Shown here: one piece after another, positions 15,001 through 27,000 of the stretch
Numbering within the stretch: position 1 is the first letter of the stretch
How the letters are laid out: every line of letters begins with the position of its first letter
Assembly (NCBI GenBank): GCA_003149935.1
Contig: QAMH01000004.1
Coordinates: forward strand, 124,001 to 188,000
Reading direction: 5' to 3'
From: Coriobacteriia bacterium
Lineage (GTDB): Bacteria; Actinomycetota; Coriobacteriia; Coriobacteriales; QAMH01
DNA: 64,000 nt
Position numbers and translations under genes: made by a program
Notes under the pieces: model-generated
Told to the model about the DNA's origin: nothing
Seen by the model: the letters and a program-made list of their open reading frames with translations, nothing else
Databases searched by the model: none

Positions 15001-18000
15001 CTTCGACCACTGGGAGGACAAGGACGGCAACTACATCCTCATCGATGGCACCAGCATCGTTCCCTCGCTCGTGACCGAGGACACCGAGCTCATGACCGAG
15101 GCGCTGCACCTGTTCAAGGACGCCGACGGCACCTACTACAACCAGGACGGCAAGACCTACTTCGCGGTCTTCCGCTTCACCAAGGTCGACGTGACCATCG
15201 AGCACTACCGCGTCATCGAGGGCGAGATCGTCAACGCCAAGGAAGACGGAACCCTCGTCACCGGCGTCAACAAGCCCTGGATCATCGAGAGCCTCAAGAT
15301 CCTGGCGGAGAGCGACATCGACGGCACCGTGGCCAACCCCGACTTCGGGAACCATGGCTCCTACGAGCCTGACTGGCCCGGCTTCACGCTTGACCTCACC
15401 TGGGGTGGCACCATCAAGACCGCCAAGGTCAACCCCGATGGCACCACCGTGCTGCGCCTGTACTACACGGCAAACGAGACCACCTCGTTCACCGTGCACA
15501 GCAAGCTGGTCTACGAAGACGGCACCATCGTCGACTACGATGACTACATCCACGGCACCACGCCCGATGGCGTCATCCACGACGATTGGGGCGGTATCAC
15601 CGACACCGAGATGTCGCTCATGGTCAAGGTCGGCGACGAGTGGATGCTGCTCGATGGCTCCACGCCCGAGACGACGGCCGTCAAGGGCCACCAGGCTCCC
15701 GTCATCGTGCCCGCCGGCTACGAGTGGGACAACAGCCGCATCGATAACATGCGCGGCATCGTCAAGGGCGATGGCAGCCTCGAGCTCACCGTGTACTTCA
15801 AACCGAAGCACAACGGCACCAGCTACTCGGTCGAGTACTGGACCGTCGATGGCATGAACAACCTCACCCGCGTCCACACTGACGTCTTCGACATGCAGAC
15901 CGCCGGTGACCCGGCCGATGCCGAGACCGACCAGTCCAAGCTGGCCGCCGACGTCTACGCGCGCCTCATGGGCTACGAGTTCACCATGGACACCATGGAC
16001 GTCACCTACGAGGGCAACCACGTGCTCGTGAAGTCGGTTATCCATGCCGACCACATCGCCGGCGACGGCTCCACGACCCTGCGCGTCTACTACAAGGCGC
16101 TGCCGCGCACCCTGCACTACGTCACCGGCACCGGTACGGTGTGGAGCGACGGCGGCACCGACGACAGCCATGACCTGGCACTTGCCACCGGCACGCAGAC
16201 CAGCCTCATCAAGGGCGGCGTCTCGCGTCCGGGCTACGAGTTCAAGGGCTGGTCGCTCGAGAACTACGGCCTGCTCACCACGGGCACCGCCTCCATCAAC
16301 GAGGCCCAACGCATGGCCGACAACGGCCTGATCATCACCGACGACCCCTGGACCGTCATCACGAGCAACGACCCCGTGATCAACCTCTACGCCGTGTGGA
16401 GCGCACTGCCCACTACCTACGACGTCGAGGTCTGGGTCGTCAACGGCGACAACTCCATCGAGCACTACACCACCTACGACCTCGTTGGCGTGGCCGGCAC
16501 CACCGGCAACACCGTGGACTTCTCCGACCCGACGGCTCCGTTCGAGAGCTGGGGCGTCAACGCCGACGAGAAGCTCATGCTCGGCGAGGACTTCGTCATC
16601 AACGTTCCCGGCTTCCTGTTCATGAAGAACGGCTACACGCCCACTCCGGGCCAGGCGACCGTCGGCGGCGTGACCGCCCCGGCTGGCAGCGTCTACTCCG
16701 CGCAGATCGACGCCACGGGCACCAAGCTCATCCTGTTCTTCAACGCCACCGAGGTCGAGTACACTGTGCGCATCCAGAAGATGCTCTCCAACGGTACCGT
16801 CTACGACGCCTCCACCGACACCGTCAAGGCTAACGCCGGCTCCTGGGCCCATGCCGTGGCGACGCTGCCCGGTCCGGGCGACGCCGGTTTTGACGCGACG
16901 GCAAGCTACTACGTCGTCACCGACAACATGCCGGGCTTCGAGCTCGTGTGGGATCTCTCGCCGATCGTGTCGACCCGCATCAAGGGCGATGGCACGAGCG
17001 AGCTCGTCATCATGTTCCGCGCCAAGGACTACGCGCTCACCTATGATTTCATGACGCCGAATGCCTACTGGACGAGCAACGACCTCAATCGCGACGGCAT
17101 CAACATGGCCAAGGTCCACTCCGAGGACGTCATCACGCTGCCGAGCAACGCGGCCGTGACCCGCGAGGGCTACGAGCTCCTCGGCTGGGCCACGAGCGCC
17201 GCCGATGCCGCCGCGGGCATCTTCGATCCGAGCGCCGCCGCCGGCTCCAAGACCTACGTCACGCCGGCAAGCGACGTCGACGTCATCCTCTACGCCGTGT
17301 GGCGCGCCATCGAGGTGCCCTACACCGTCGAGGTCTACACCGTGACCGCCGATGGCACCGAGAAGCGTCGCAAGGACCTCGAGAAGCTGTGGCTGTTTGC
17401 CGACGAGCTGGGCGACACCCTGCTCAAGGCCCCGACGGATTCCCTCGTGGGCTTCGACAAGAACTCGCCGGCACCAGCTGGCCTGCTCACTGCGCCCACG
17501 TTCACGGGCTACACCTTCTATCCCGAGTACGCCAAGGCCATCAACACCGGCATCGTCAAGGGTAGCGGCGACCTCAAGCTCAAGCTCTACTACACGCCCA
17601 ACCAGTACGGCTCCAACTTCGTCGTCGAGTACTGGTACTGGAGCCCCGAGGGCACTACGGGCATGCCCACCAAGTTCGACGAGAACACCGTTCCCTCCGA
17701 GCGCGTCTGGGGCACCGCCGGCTTCGTGGCCAACGTCAACAAGAACGGTGCACCCACCTATATCGACGCCTCCGGTAACCTCGTGGGCCCGGCCGATGCC
17801 AACGGCCACATCCACGGCGACGAGTCCGATGGCCGTAACTCCTTCAGCTATCTGGTCAAGGACATCCCCGGTTACCAGTTCCAGGCAACCAAGACCTGGC
17901 GTTACAGCGGCGTGTCGGGCGACACCAACGACTTCATCTACAGCTACCTGGGTATCGATGGTGCCACCAAGGTGACCACCATCAAGTACGGCACAATGTA

Positions 18001-21000
18001 CGGCACCCATGCCACTGGTACCATCCAGGGCGACAACAGCCTCGTGCTCTACCTGTTCTACGAGCCCGTCGAGCGCACCCTGACCTTCCATCCCGAGCCG
18101 GGCGGCTGGGCTGGCGGCAGCGACAAGTTCTCGACCAACACCTCGACGATCCACTACGTCACGGGCCAGAAGGTCGACGTGCCGGCGGCCAAGGACGTGG
18201 ACCGCAAGGGCTATGACCTCATCGGCTGGACCACCGTGGCCGGTGGCACCACGCCCGAGTACGTGGCTGGTACCGACACCGCCAAGTACACCATGACGCT
18301 TGATCCCGACCAGCACCTCTACGCGGTCTACGCGGTGCGCAACGACACCAAGTACACCGTCGAGCACTACCGCGTCGGCGTCGTGCTCAACGCCAACGGC
18401 ACCATCAAGCACGTCATCAACGTCGAGGACACGCCCATCTACACCACCACGCAGATTGGCACCACCGAGGCCACGGGCACGGGGCTCCCGCTTACCGGCG
18501 GCACCGATTACCCCGACCTCATCGGCTACAACTACTACGTGGGCTTCAACCAGTACGGCGACCTGGTCTATGCCGACGGCAGCAAGGTCGATCCGGCCAT
18601 CGTCGAGCTTCTGAGCGACACGATCATGGGCGACGGCTCCACGACGCTGCGCCTGTACTACGTCGCCACACCCGTGAGCTACACCATCGAGTACTGGACG
18701 GTTTCCGGCTCCGGTGTGGCCACCAAGTACGGCGAGCGCACGGACCGCGAGGGCATCGCCGGCACCTGGGCCAAGGCCGATGCCGAGTACAAGCCGGGCA
18801 CCACGACCTCCTTCCTGGATTACTTCACCTACGCCGCGGATGGCAGCCAGCCCATCCTCACGCTCACCCACGATGCCTTTGACATGGTCATCCCGGGCTA
18901 CACGTACACGCCCGACACCATCTCCCTGGGTGGCATGACCTACCGCAGCGACGCGTACAAGAAGGTCAACGGTGACGGCTCCACGGTCATCAAGCTCTAC
19001 TACATGCCCAAGGAGTACACGCTCAACCTGAGCCTCAAGCTCGGCGCCAGCGACGCACATTGGAACCTCAACTACAACGGTGGTGGCGCGGAGTTCCTGC
19101 GCAACATCGACGCCAACGATATCGCCGGTCGTGTCGTGCGCTCCAAGGAAGACATCTTCCTGCCGAGTACCGCGATCGCCAGCCGTGACGGCTACCTGCT
19201 CAAGGGCTGGTACATCGGCGTCGAGGGCGTCACCCTCAAGGGCCAGGCCTCCATTGACTTCTACAACGACCTCGCCACGAGGATCGACCAGCTGCGCGCC
19301 GACAGCGAGTTCGGCGGCGAGCTCACCGACTGGGAGTACACGACGCCCGAGAGCGACGTCAACGTCACGCTGTACGCCGTGTGGGTTGCCCAGAACTCGC
19401 ACTTCTCCATCGAGCACTACAAGGTCATCGACGGCAACGTGCCCGCCAACCCGGCCTACGTCGACACCGATCCCAACTACCAGTACGCCACGGGCGATAA
19501 CGTGACGCTTTCCGAGGTCACCAGGCTGTGGGGTAGCCCCATCGTCGACACCACCGCCACCTTCAGCGACGGCGGCACGATCTACGACTTCCGCGGCTAC
19601 ACCTTCGACGCCACGGACGCCCTGGGCGTGGCCGTGTGGACCGCCGAGGTCCTGGGCGACGGCTCCACGGTGCTCAAGCTCTACTACACCTCCAACACCG
19701 ACACCGACTACGTGCTCGAGCATTACCTCGTCACCGGTGCCGGCACCATCAAGGGCGACGGTCCGATCTACGTCGAGCATCTCGAGGGCCTCACCGACAC
19801 GATGATCGTGCTGGCCGACAAGGAGCACTCGCAGGCGCTGTACACCGACCCGACCACGGGCAAGGTCTACGACTTCCGCGGCTACGTCTTCCGTCCGCGC
19901 AGCGACGGCCCGTATCGCCTGGTCAACGGCAAGTACGTGCAGACCGATGCCGATGCGACGATCCTGGGCAGCGGCGAGCGCGTGCTCAAGCTCTACTACC
20001 TGGCCCAGACCGTGCACCTGCAGCTCGAGCTCGGCACCGCCGACAACGACCCGGCCGACGGCGTCACCGACGCGCACTGGCTCAACGCCGGCCGCGACAT
20101 CTCCGGCAACAAGCTCGCTGACAGCATCATCACGCTGCCGACGGCCGATGCCGCCATCAGGCCCGGCTACGAGCTGGTCGGCTGGTACATCAGCGATCTG
20201 GGCTCCAACGAGGAGGGCAGGCGCTCGGTCGAGATCGCCAACGAGATCATGGGTTACCACCAGCTCGACACCACGGGTGCCAACAACGTCTTCGTGCCGG
20301 TGGGCGCGAGCTACACCGTGCCGCAGATCGGCGCGACCCTCTACGCCGTGTGGCGCGCCAAGGAAATCGAGTACGAGGTCGAGCGTTGGCAGATCGTCGG
20401 CAGCAACATCGCCGCCGTCAAGATCGACACCGTCATCCGCACGGGCTACACTGGCGACTTCGCCCATGGCAGCTTCGACGGCAACGACGAGACCGTGCCG
20501 CTGGGCTACCACCTGATGGGCACCGACCCGGCCGACCCGACGAGCGTCACCATCAAGGGCGTCACCTACGAGAACCTCAACGCCGTCGATGGCGTGAACA
20601 AGATCACGGCCAACCCCGTCGGTCCCAGGATCGTCCACGTCTTCCTGGCAAACGACGGCACCGAGTTCTACATCGAGCACTACCTGGTCGATGGCTCCGG
20701 TGCGCTCGTCCAGGGCACCGGTGGCGTGGACTACGTGCTGCGCGAGCTTTCCAGCGGCAAGACCGGCGATATCGTCAACGCCGCAAGCTGGGTGCGCCCG
20801 ATCGCCACCGACGACGGCAACAACTACATCTTCACCGGCTACGACTTCTTCAAGGATTACCGCTACCCGGCCGACCCGAGCGTCTACGAAATCTACGAGG
20901 GCTCGATTTCGGCCGACCCGGATGCTCCGCTAGTCCTGCGCCTCTACTACGGTGCGGCCATCCAGCACCTCGACTTCTACATCGGCGACGTCGACTTCGA

Positions 21001-24000
21001 CATGGACGGCAACCCGGATGCCGAGTGGCTCATCGACAAGCCCGAGGCCGACTACCGCACCGGTAGCAAGGTGACGCTGCCGGTGGGCGCCAGCGCCCAG
21101 CGTCCGGGCTACACGCTCGTGGGCTGGTACGAGGCCCCGACGGCCGCCGACGGCGAGGCCGTCTCCAACCTCGTCGGCACCCTGGCCCGCGATTGGCACG
21201 ACACCTACATCTCGGCCGACTTCTTCCATCCGGTCGGCAGCGAGTGGCGCATGGCCAACCATGACACGATCCTGTACGCCGTATGGCGCGCCAACAACGA
21301 CACCGAGTACACCGTCGAGGTCTGGGTCATCCAGGGCGACGGCACCGAGGACCACCTGCCGCAGTACGACGTGAACGCCAAGGGCATCACGGGCGACAAG
21401 GTCGTCCATGGTGACGACGTGACCACGCCGGCCAATCCGTATGCCGTGCGCAACCCGAACGACGGCACGCGCGAGTCGCTGGCCGGTGACCCGTACAACT
21501 ACGACATCAAGAACGTGTGGGGCTACACCTACGACGCGACCCGTACCGGCACCGAGGGCGTCGGCTACGTGAGCGCCGAGAAGAGCGCCAACGGCAAGCT
21601 CGTCCTCAAGGTCTGGTACCGCGCCGTCGAGAACGGCACGACCTTCTTCGTCCAGAACTGGTACGTGCCCGTTGATAGCCAGGGCAAGAAGCTCACGCCG
21701 CTCAAAGCCGGCGACACCATCACGCAGTACGGCACGGCTGGCTCCTACGTGCGCGTCGACGCCGACCCGGCCCTGACCGGCACCGGCAACGGCACGGAGC
21801 CCCTGCCGTTCCTCTACGCCTACGTCACCAACATCGACGGCTACGAGTACAACCCGAACTTCAACTACAAGCTCCCCGAGGGCTCCGTCGACGCCGTCAC
21901 CTTCATGACGATCCACACCGGTCGCATCATCGGTCACGAGAACCCGAACAAGATCGACGACGGCGGCCTGGTGCTCTACCTCTTCTACGAGGTGAAGTAC
22001 TTCACGCTCACCATCGACCCGGCCGGCGGCGTCTTTGCCGATGACGGCTCGACCGCCTCGCGCTCCGAGCTCCTGGCCCCGGGCCACAGCACCAAGCTGC
22101 CCGGCGCCACGCAGGTTACCCGCACGGGCTTCGAGCTCACCGGCTGGACCGATGGCGTCAACACCTATCCGCTGGGCACCGGTGGCAACGGCCCGCTGTT
22201 CGTGATGCCCGGCAACGACGTGACCGTCACGGCCGTCTGGGAGGCCCTGCCCGTGGCCTACGAGGTCTACCACTTCAAGGTGCATCATGACGGCACCCTG
22301 GACCTCGCCTGCGTCGACAAGTACCAGAAGAAGGCCGGCACCACCGCCACGGTGGCCGACCGCGGCACCGATCCGCAGCCCGACGTCGAGACCCACGTGG
22401 ACGTCAACGGCGTGGTCAACGGAACCTTCACGAGCGTCAACGCGCTCACGACGCTCAACTACACGAGCCCGGCGACGCAATCGCTGTGGATGGGCTACGC
22501 GCACTTCTTCCCGGGTGGCACCTACCACTGGGACGGCGACGCGCGCCTGGCGGCCGGTGACTACTCCATGGTCGAGCAGGCCGTGGTCATGCCCGACGGC
22601 TCCACCAAGCTCTTCGTCTTCTACGATGCGCAGCTCGTCGAGTACAAGGTCGTCCGCTACAAGGTGACCGGTGACGGCAACCGCGTCCAGATCGACACCG
22701 ATCCGATCATCTACCAGGGCTACACCGACAACACGGCCTTTGCCGACGGCAACTACCACGGCGCCGCAAACGCGGGCGTCTCGGCTGGCGACCTGTCCAT
22801 CGAGTACCAGTTCGCCGACACCGACGTGCCCGGCTACACCTACCGCGAGCAGGACGCCCCGAGCGCCTTCCCCTATAACGGCGCCTGGAACAGCAAGGCC
22901 CATGGCAAGATCGTCGGCGACCAGAGCCGCCAGCTCACGCTGTACCTCTACTACGAGGCCGACGAGCACACCGTGACCCTCAAGCTGCACGAGCCCGTCA
23001 ATGCCGAGACCTTTGGCACCTTCAAGCCGGATGTCAACTGGACCTTCGTGGACGAGTACACGCTGCAGCGCACCTACCGCACCGAGACCACCACCGTCTC
23101 GCTGCCGGCCGACCTGTTCGACCCGAGCACGCATCGCCACAACGTGTCGCGTGCCAACCCGTTCCGCAGCGGCTACGAGCTCGTGGGCTGGTCGACTTCG
23201 ATGGCTGGCTCGAACCTCTTTGGCAAGGACTCCGTCGACATGGCGGCCATCATGCGCGGCTACGTCCATGACTTCAATGACCCGAGCCTGGCCGGCGCCG
23301 ACTTCACCGACGGCACCGCCCAGTTCTTCGTCGATGACGCCCTCAAGATCGTGACCCCGGCCACCGACCTGGTCCTGTGGGCCGTGTGGTCTGCCGACCT
23401 CAACACCACCTTCACGGTGAACCGCCACAAGGTCACCGGCAACGGCGACATCGTGCTCGACGGCACCGAGGTGTTCGAGGGCTACACCGATGCCACCGTC
23501 ATCGCTGACCAGAACTACGTCGAGCGCGTGCTGCGCCAGCCCGTGACCAACACCGACCTGCTGTCCTACGTCTACGGCGACCGTCCCATCACGGGCTACA
23601 GCTACCATCGCATCATTCCCGATACGATCACGCTGCCCAACGGCATGGTCATCGCCGTTCCCGGTGCGGGCACCACGTCCAGCTACATGGGCCGCATCGC
23701 CGCCGACGGCAGCCTCGTGCTCGACCTCTACTACGCTCCGTTCGAGGTCGTGGAGCCGGGCGATCCCGATCCCAACCCGGATCCCAACCCGAACCCGGAT
23801 CCCAACCCGACCGACCCCGATCCGGACAACCCCGATCCGGACGATCCCAACGAGCCCGATCCCAACGATCCGGACGATCCCAACCCGCGCCCGGTGCCCG
23901 ATCCCGATCCCAACAGGCCCGATCCGCCCACGCCTCCGGGACCTGACGATCCGGACCCGTACCCGGTCGACCCCGATATCCCCGATCCGGATATCCCCTC

Positions 24001-27000
24001 GCTGCACACCTTGATCTACCGCACCGGCCCCGCCGGCAAGTGGGTCAACGGCGAGTGGGTCACGAGCCCGCAGGAGAACAAGGTCTACTACTACTTCACC
24101 GAGCAGACCATCGATGTCATGCAGTTCATCCCCGAGCGCCCGGGCTACGAGGTGCTGGGCTGGTCCACCGACCGTACCGGCTCGACCACCTACGGTAGCG
24201 ATAACCGCACCGCCGCCGAGCAAATCGCCGGCACGGACGCGACCGATCCGTTCAACCACATCGATCCGGGTGTCCGCACCATCACCGGCTACGGCAAGGA
24301 CATGTTCGGCGACAAGGAGAAGAACCCGAACCTGAACCTCATCGACGGCACCGCCCACTACTACTGGGCCAAGGGTGACGCCGACGTGGTCATGCCCGCC
24401 GGTCCGGTGGTCGTCTACGCCGTCTACTACGCGCTTGACGACTACGCCACCTACACGGTCGACCACTGGAGGGTTGATGGCAACGGTGACATCAAGGCTG
24501 CCGTGACCGAGACGGTCAACTGCATCACCGACGAGGTCGTGTATGCCATCGACCGCTTGGGCGACCAGGTCAAGATCGACAACTACACGGCCATGAAGAA
24601 GCCGTTTAACGAGGACGCCCAGTTCACCGGTTACACCATCCTCGATGATGCTGGTACGGTAACCTACAACCCGAACATCTGGACGACCCTGGATCATAAC
24701 GTGCGCAGCGGCCGCGCCAAGGCCGATGGCAGCCTCACGCTATCGCTGTTCTACACGGCCGACCCAATCAAGATCTACTTCGATTTGGGCAGCTACGGCA
24801 AGATGACCCTGGCTGATGGCACCGTGATTACTGGCGACAGCTACTACATCGAGGCATTTACCGAGCAGCGTATCCAGCTCAATCCGTACTCTGACGTTGA
24901 GCGCCTGGGTTATGACCATGATGGTTGGACGACCGTCAAGACCGTCGATGGTACCGACGTAGCCGACGCCAAGGGCACCAAGGCTGACGATATCGAGATT
25001 TATCTCCAGGGCAACGGCCTGTACATCGATAGGACGGGATTCTGGACTGCGGGCAATACCGATATCGTGCTGCATGCCGTCTGGGCACCGTATTACGTAC
25101 GCGTCAACTACGTCATCGGCGGTACGGGTGATGTCGTGAACTATGGCATACCGACTGGTCCGCGCTACTTCGTTGACGATGAGATTACGCCGCCGGGTAC
25201 CACGTTACTCGAGCGTCCCGGCTATAAGCTGCGTGGCTGGTATTACACCAGCGAGGTTCTTGTGGATGGCGTGCCTGTCAACGTCGGCACCTCCGAGGGT
25301 ACGCTCTCGGTGCGTGCTGCCGATGTCGCTGCTGCCGATACGGTCAAGTACGTCGACGACCTCATCAACGGCAACCACTTCACACGCTGCAATGGCACGC
25401 TGTGCGATCCGTACACCATTCCTGTGGGTGCTGGCCGCTCCATCAGCCTGTACGCCGTGTGGCAGGCCGACAACACGACCGAGTACACGGTTGAGTACTA
25501 CAAGGTCGATGGCAACGGCCTGCTCCAGGACGTCGTGTCTCTCAAGGCCCATGGCGTGACCGGAGAGTCCGTAACCATCGTCGATCCGAACAGCACCAGC
25601 TATAACCCGAGCGTCTACGAGGGTCGTCTCGAGCCGTGGAAGAACGCATTCGAGGGCTACGAGGCCCAGTACACGACGCCCGTGACCTATGACATCGATG
25701 GCCGCGCTGGCATGACGCCGATTCCGGTTCCTGGCGCCTCCATCTCGGCTGCTTCGAGCTTTGCCGACTTCTACGGCCCGTTTGCCTTCAGCTACTCCAT
25801 CCTGTCGGCTCCCACCGGCGTCATCACCGCTGACGGCAACCTGAAGCTCACGCTGTTCTACAGCGCAAAGCCCTCGCAGATCCTGCTCGATCTGGGCGAC
25901 GGGACGAACACGACCGGCACCTGGGCCACGGGTGCGCAGGTGGCCTACGACCACTTCACCAACCCGGGCGTCTCCGATAGCGTGAGGGTGTACCTGCCGG
26001 GTGCCGACGATCTGGTGCGCGAGGGCTACGAGTTCAAGGGCTGGTCCACCAACATGGCCGCCCTGCGCGATACGGCCAACGGCAATGCGCTGCTCACCGG
26101 TAAGGCGTCGGTGGATGCGGCGGCCACGTGGGTTGGCTTGACCTCGAGCACGGACAAGGTGCCCGACTACATCGCCCCGGGTGGCAACTTCATCATGCCA
26201 GGCCATGGCGTGACGCTGTACGCCATCTGGGAGGCCAAGGAAGTCGAGTACCAGGTCGTGCGCTACGTCATCGACGGCAACGGCAACCGCACCGTCCATG
26301 ACGTGACCATCCACACCGGCTGGACCGACGAGATCGCCGTGGCCGAGGATGGCGACGAGACCGACGTCTTCACCTACACCAACACCGACAACAAGCCCAT
26401 CGACGGCTATCGCTACTTCCTCGCCGCCGACGGTGACGTGTACTACCCGCTACCCAATGGCTCCAACGTGACCTGGCTCGACGACGGTGGCAATACCGTG
26501 CAGTCCACCGCCAACGGCGCGATCCTGGGCCATGGCGGCCTGGACGTGGCCGACGCCGATGGCATCTGGAGTGTCGTCGATGGCCAGATCCTCACGCTCA
26601 CGCTCTACTACGTGCCCCGTGCCTACATCCTCAACCTGGATCTGGGTGCCGGCACGTGGCAGGATGCGGGTGGCAACGACACCTCGGCAACCGACCCGTC
26701 GGGCACGTACCTGACCGGCACCATCATCGACCTGCCCTACGACCAGAGCTACGGCGGCACCGTGAGCATGATCGCCGACGGCATCCCCTACGCGTTGCAG
26801 GGCTGGGCCTACGACGATGGCCGCACCGAACCGTTCACCCTGACGCTGTCCGACGGCAGCCAGGCCAACCTGACCCTGAGCCAGCTGCTCGACCGTGCCA
26901 AGACTGCCGCCAAGCTCGACAACTTCGTGTACCTGCAGGCCCTCAAGGACGCCGGCCTGCTCATCGAGTCCGATGCCACGCACATGACCGGACAGTTCAC

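Noticed and set aside
12908..20680. 2,590-codon open frame on the minus strand
   Set aside because: It lies wholly antisense to the giant gene. The strong C-ending codon bias of that gene removes stops from this antisense frame. The translation is low-complexity Val/Gly/Asp-rich and shows no domain. The same applies to 20930-24697 (minus) and 57261-63887 (minus).
23755..24002. CRISPR-like regular repeats
   Set aside because: They are in-frame Asp-Pro codons of the giant gene, with no spacers.
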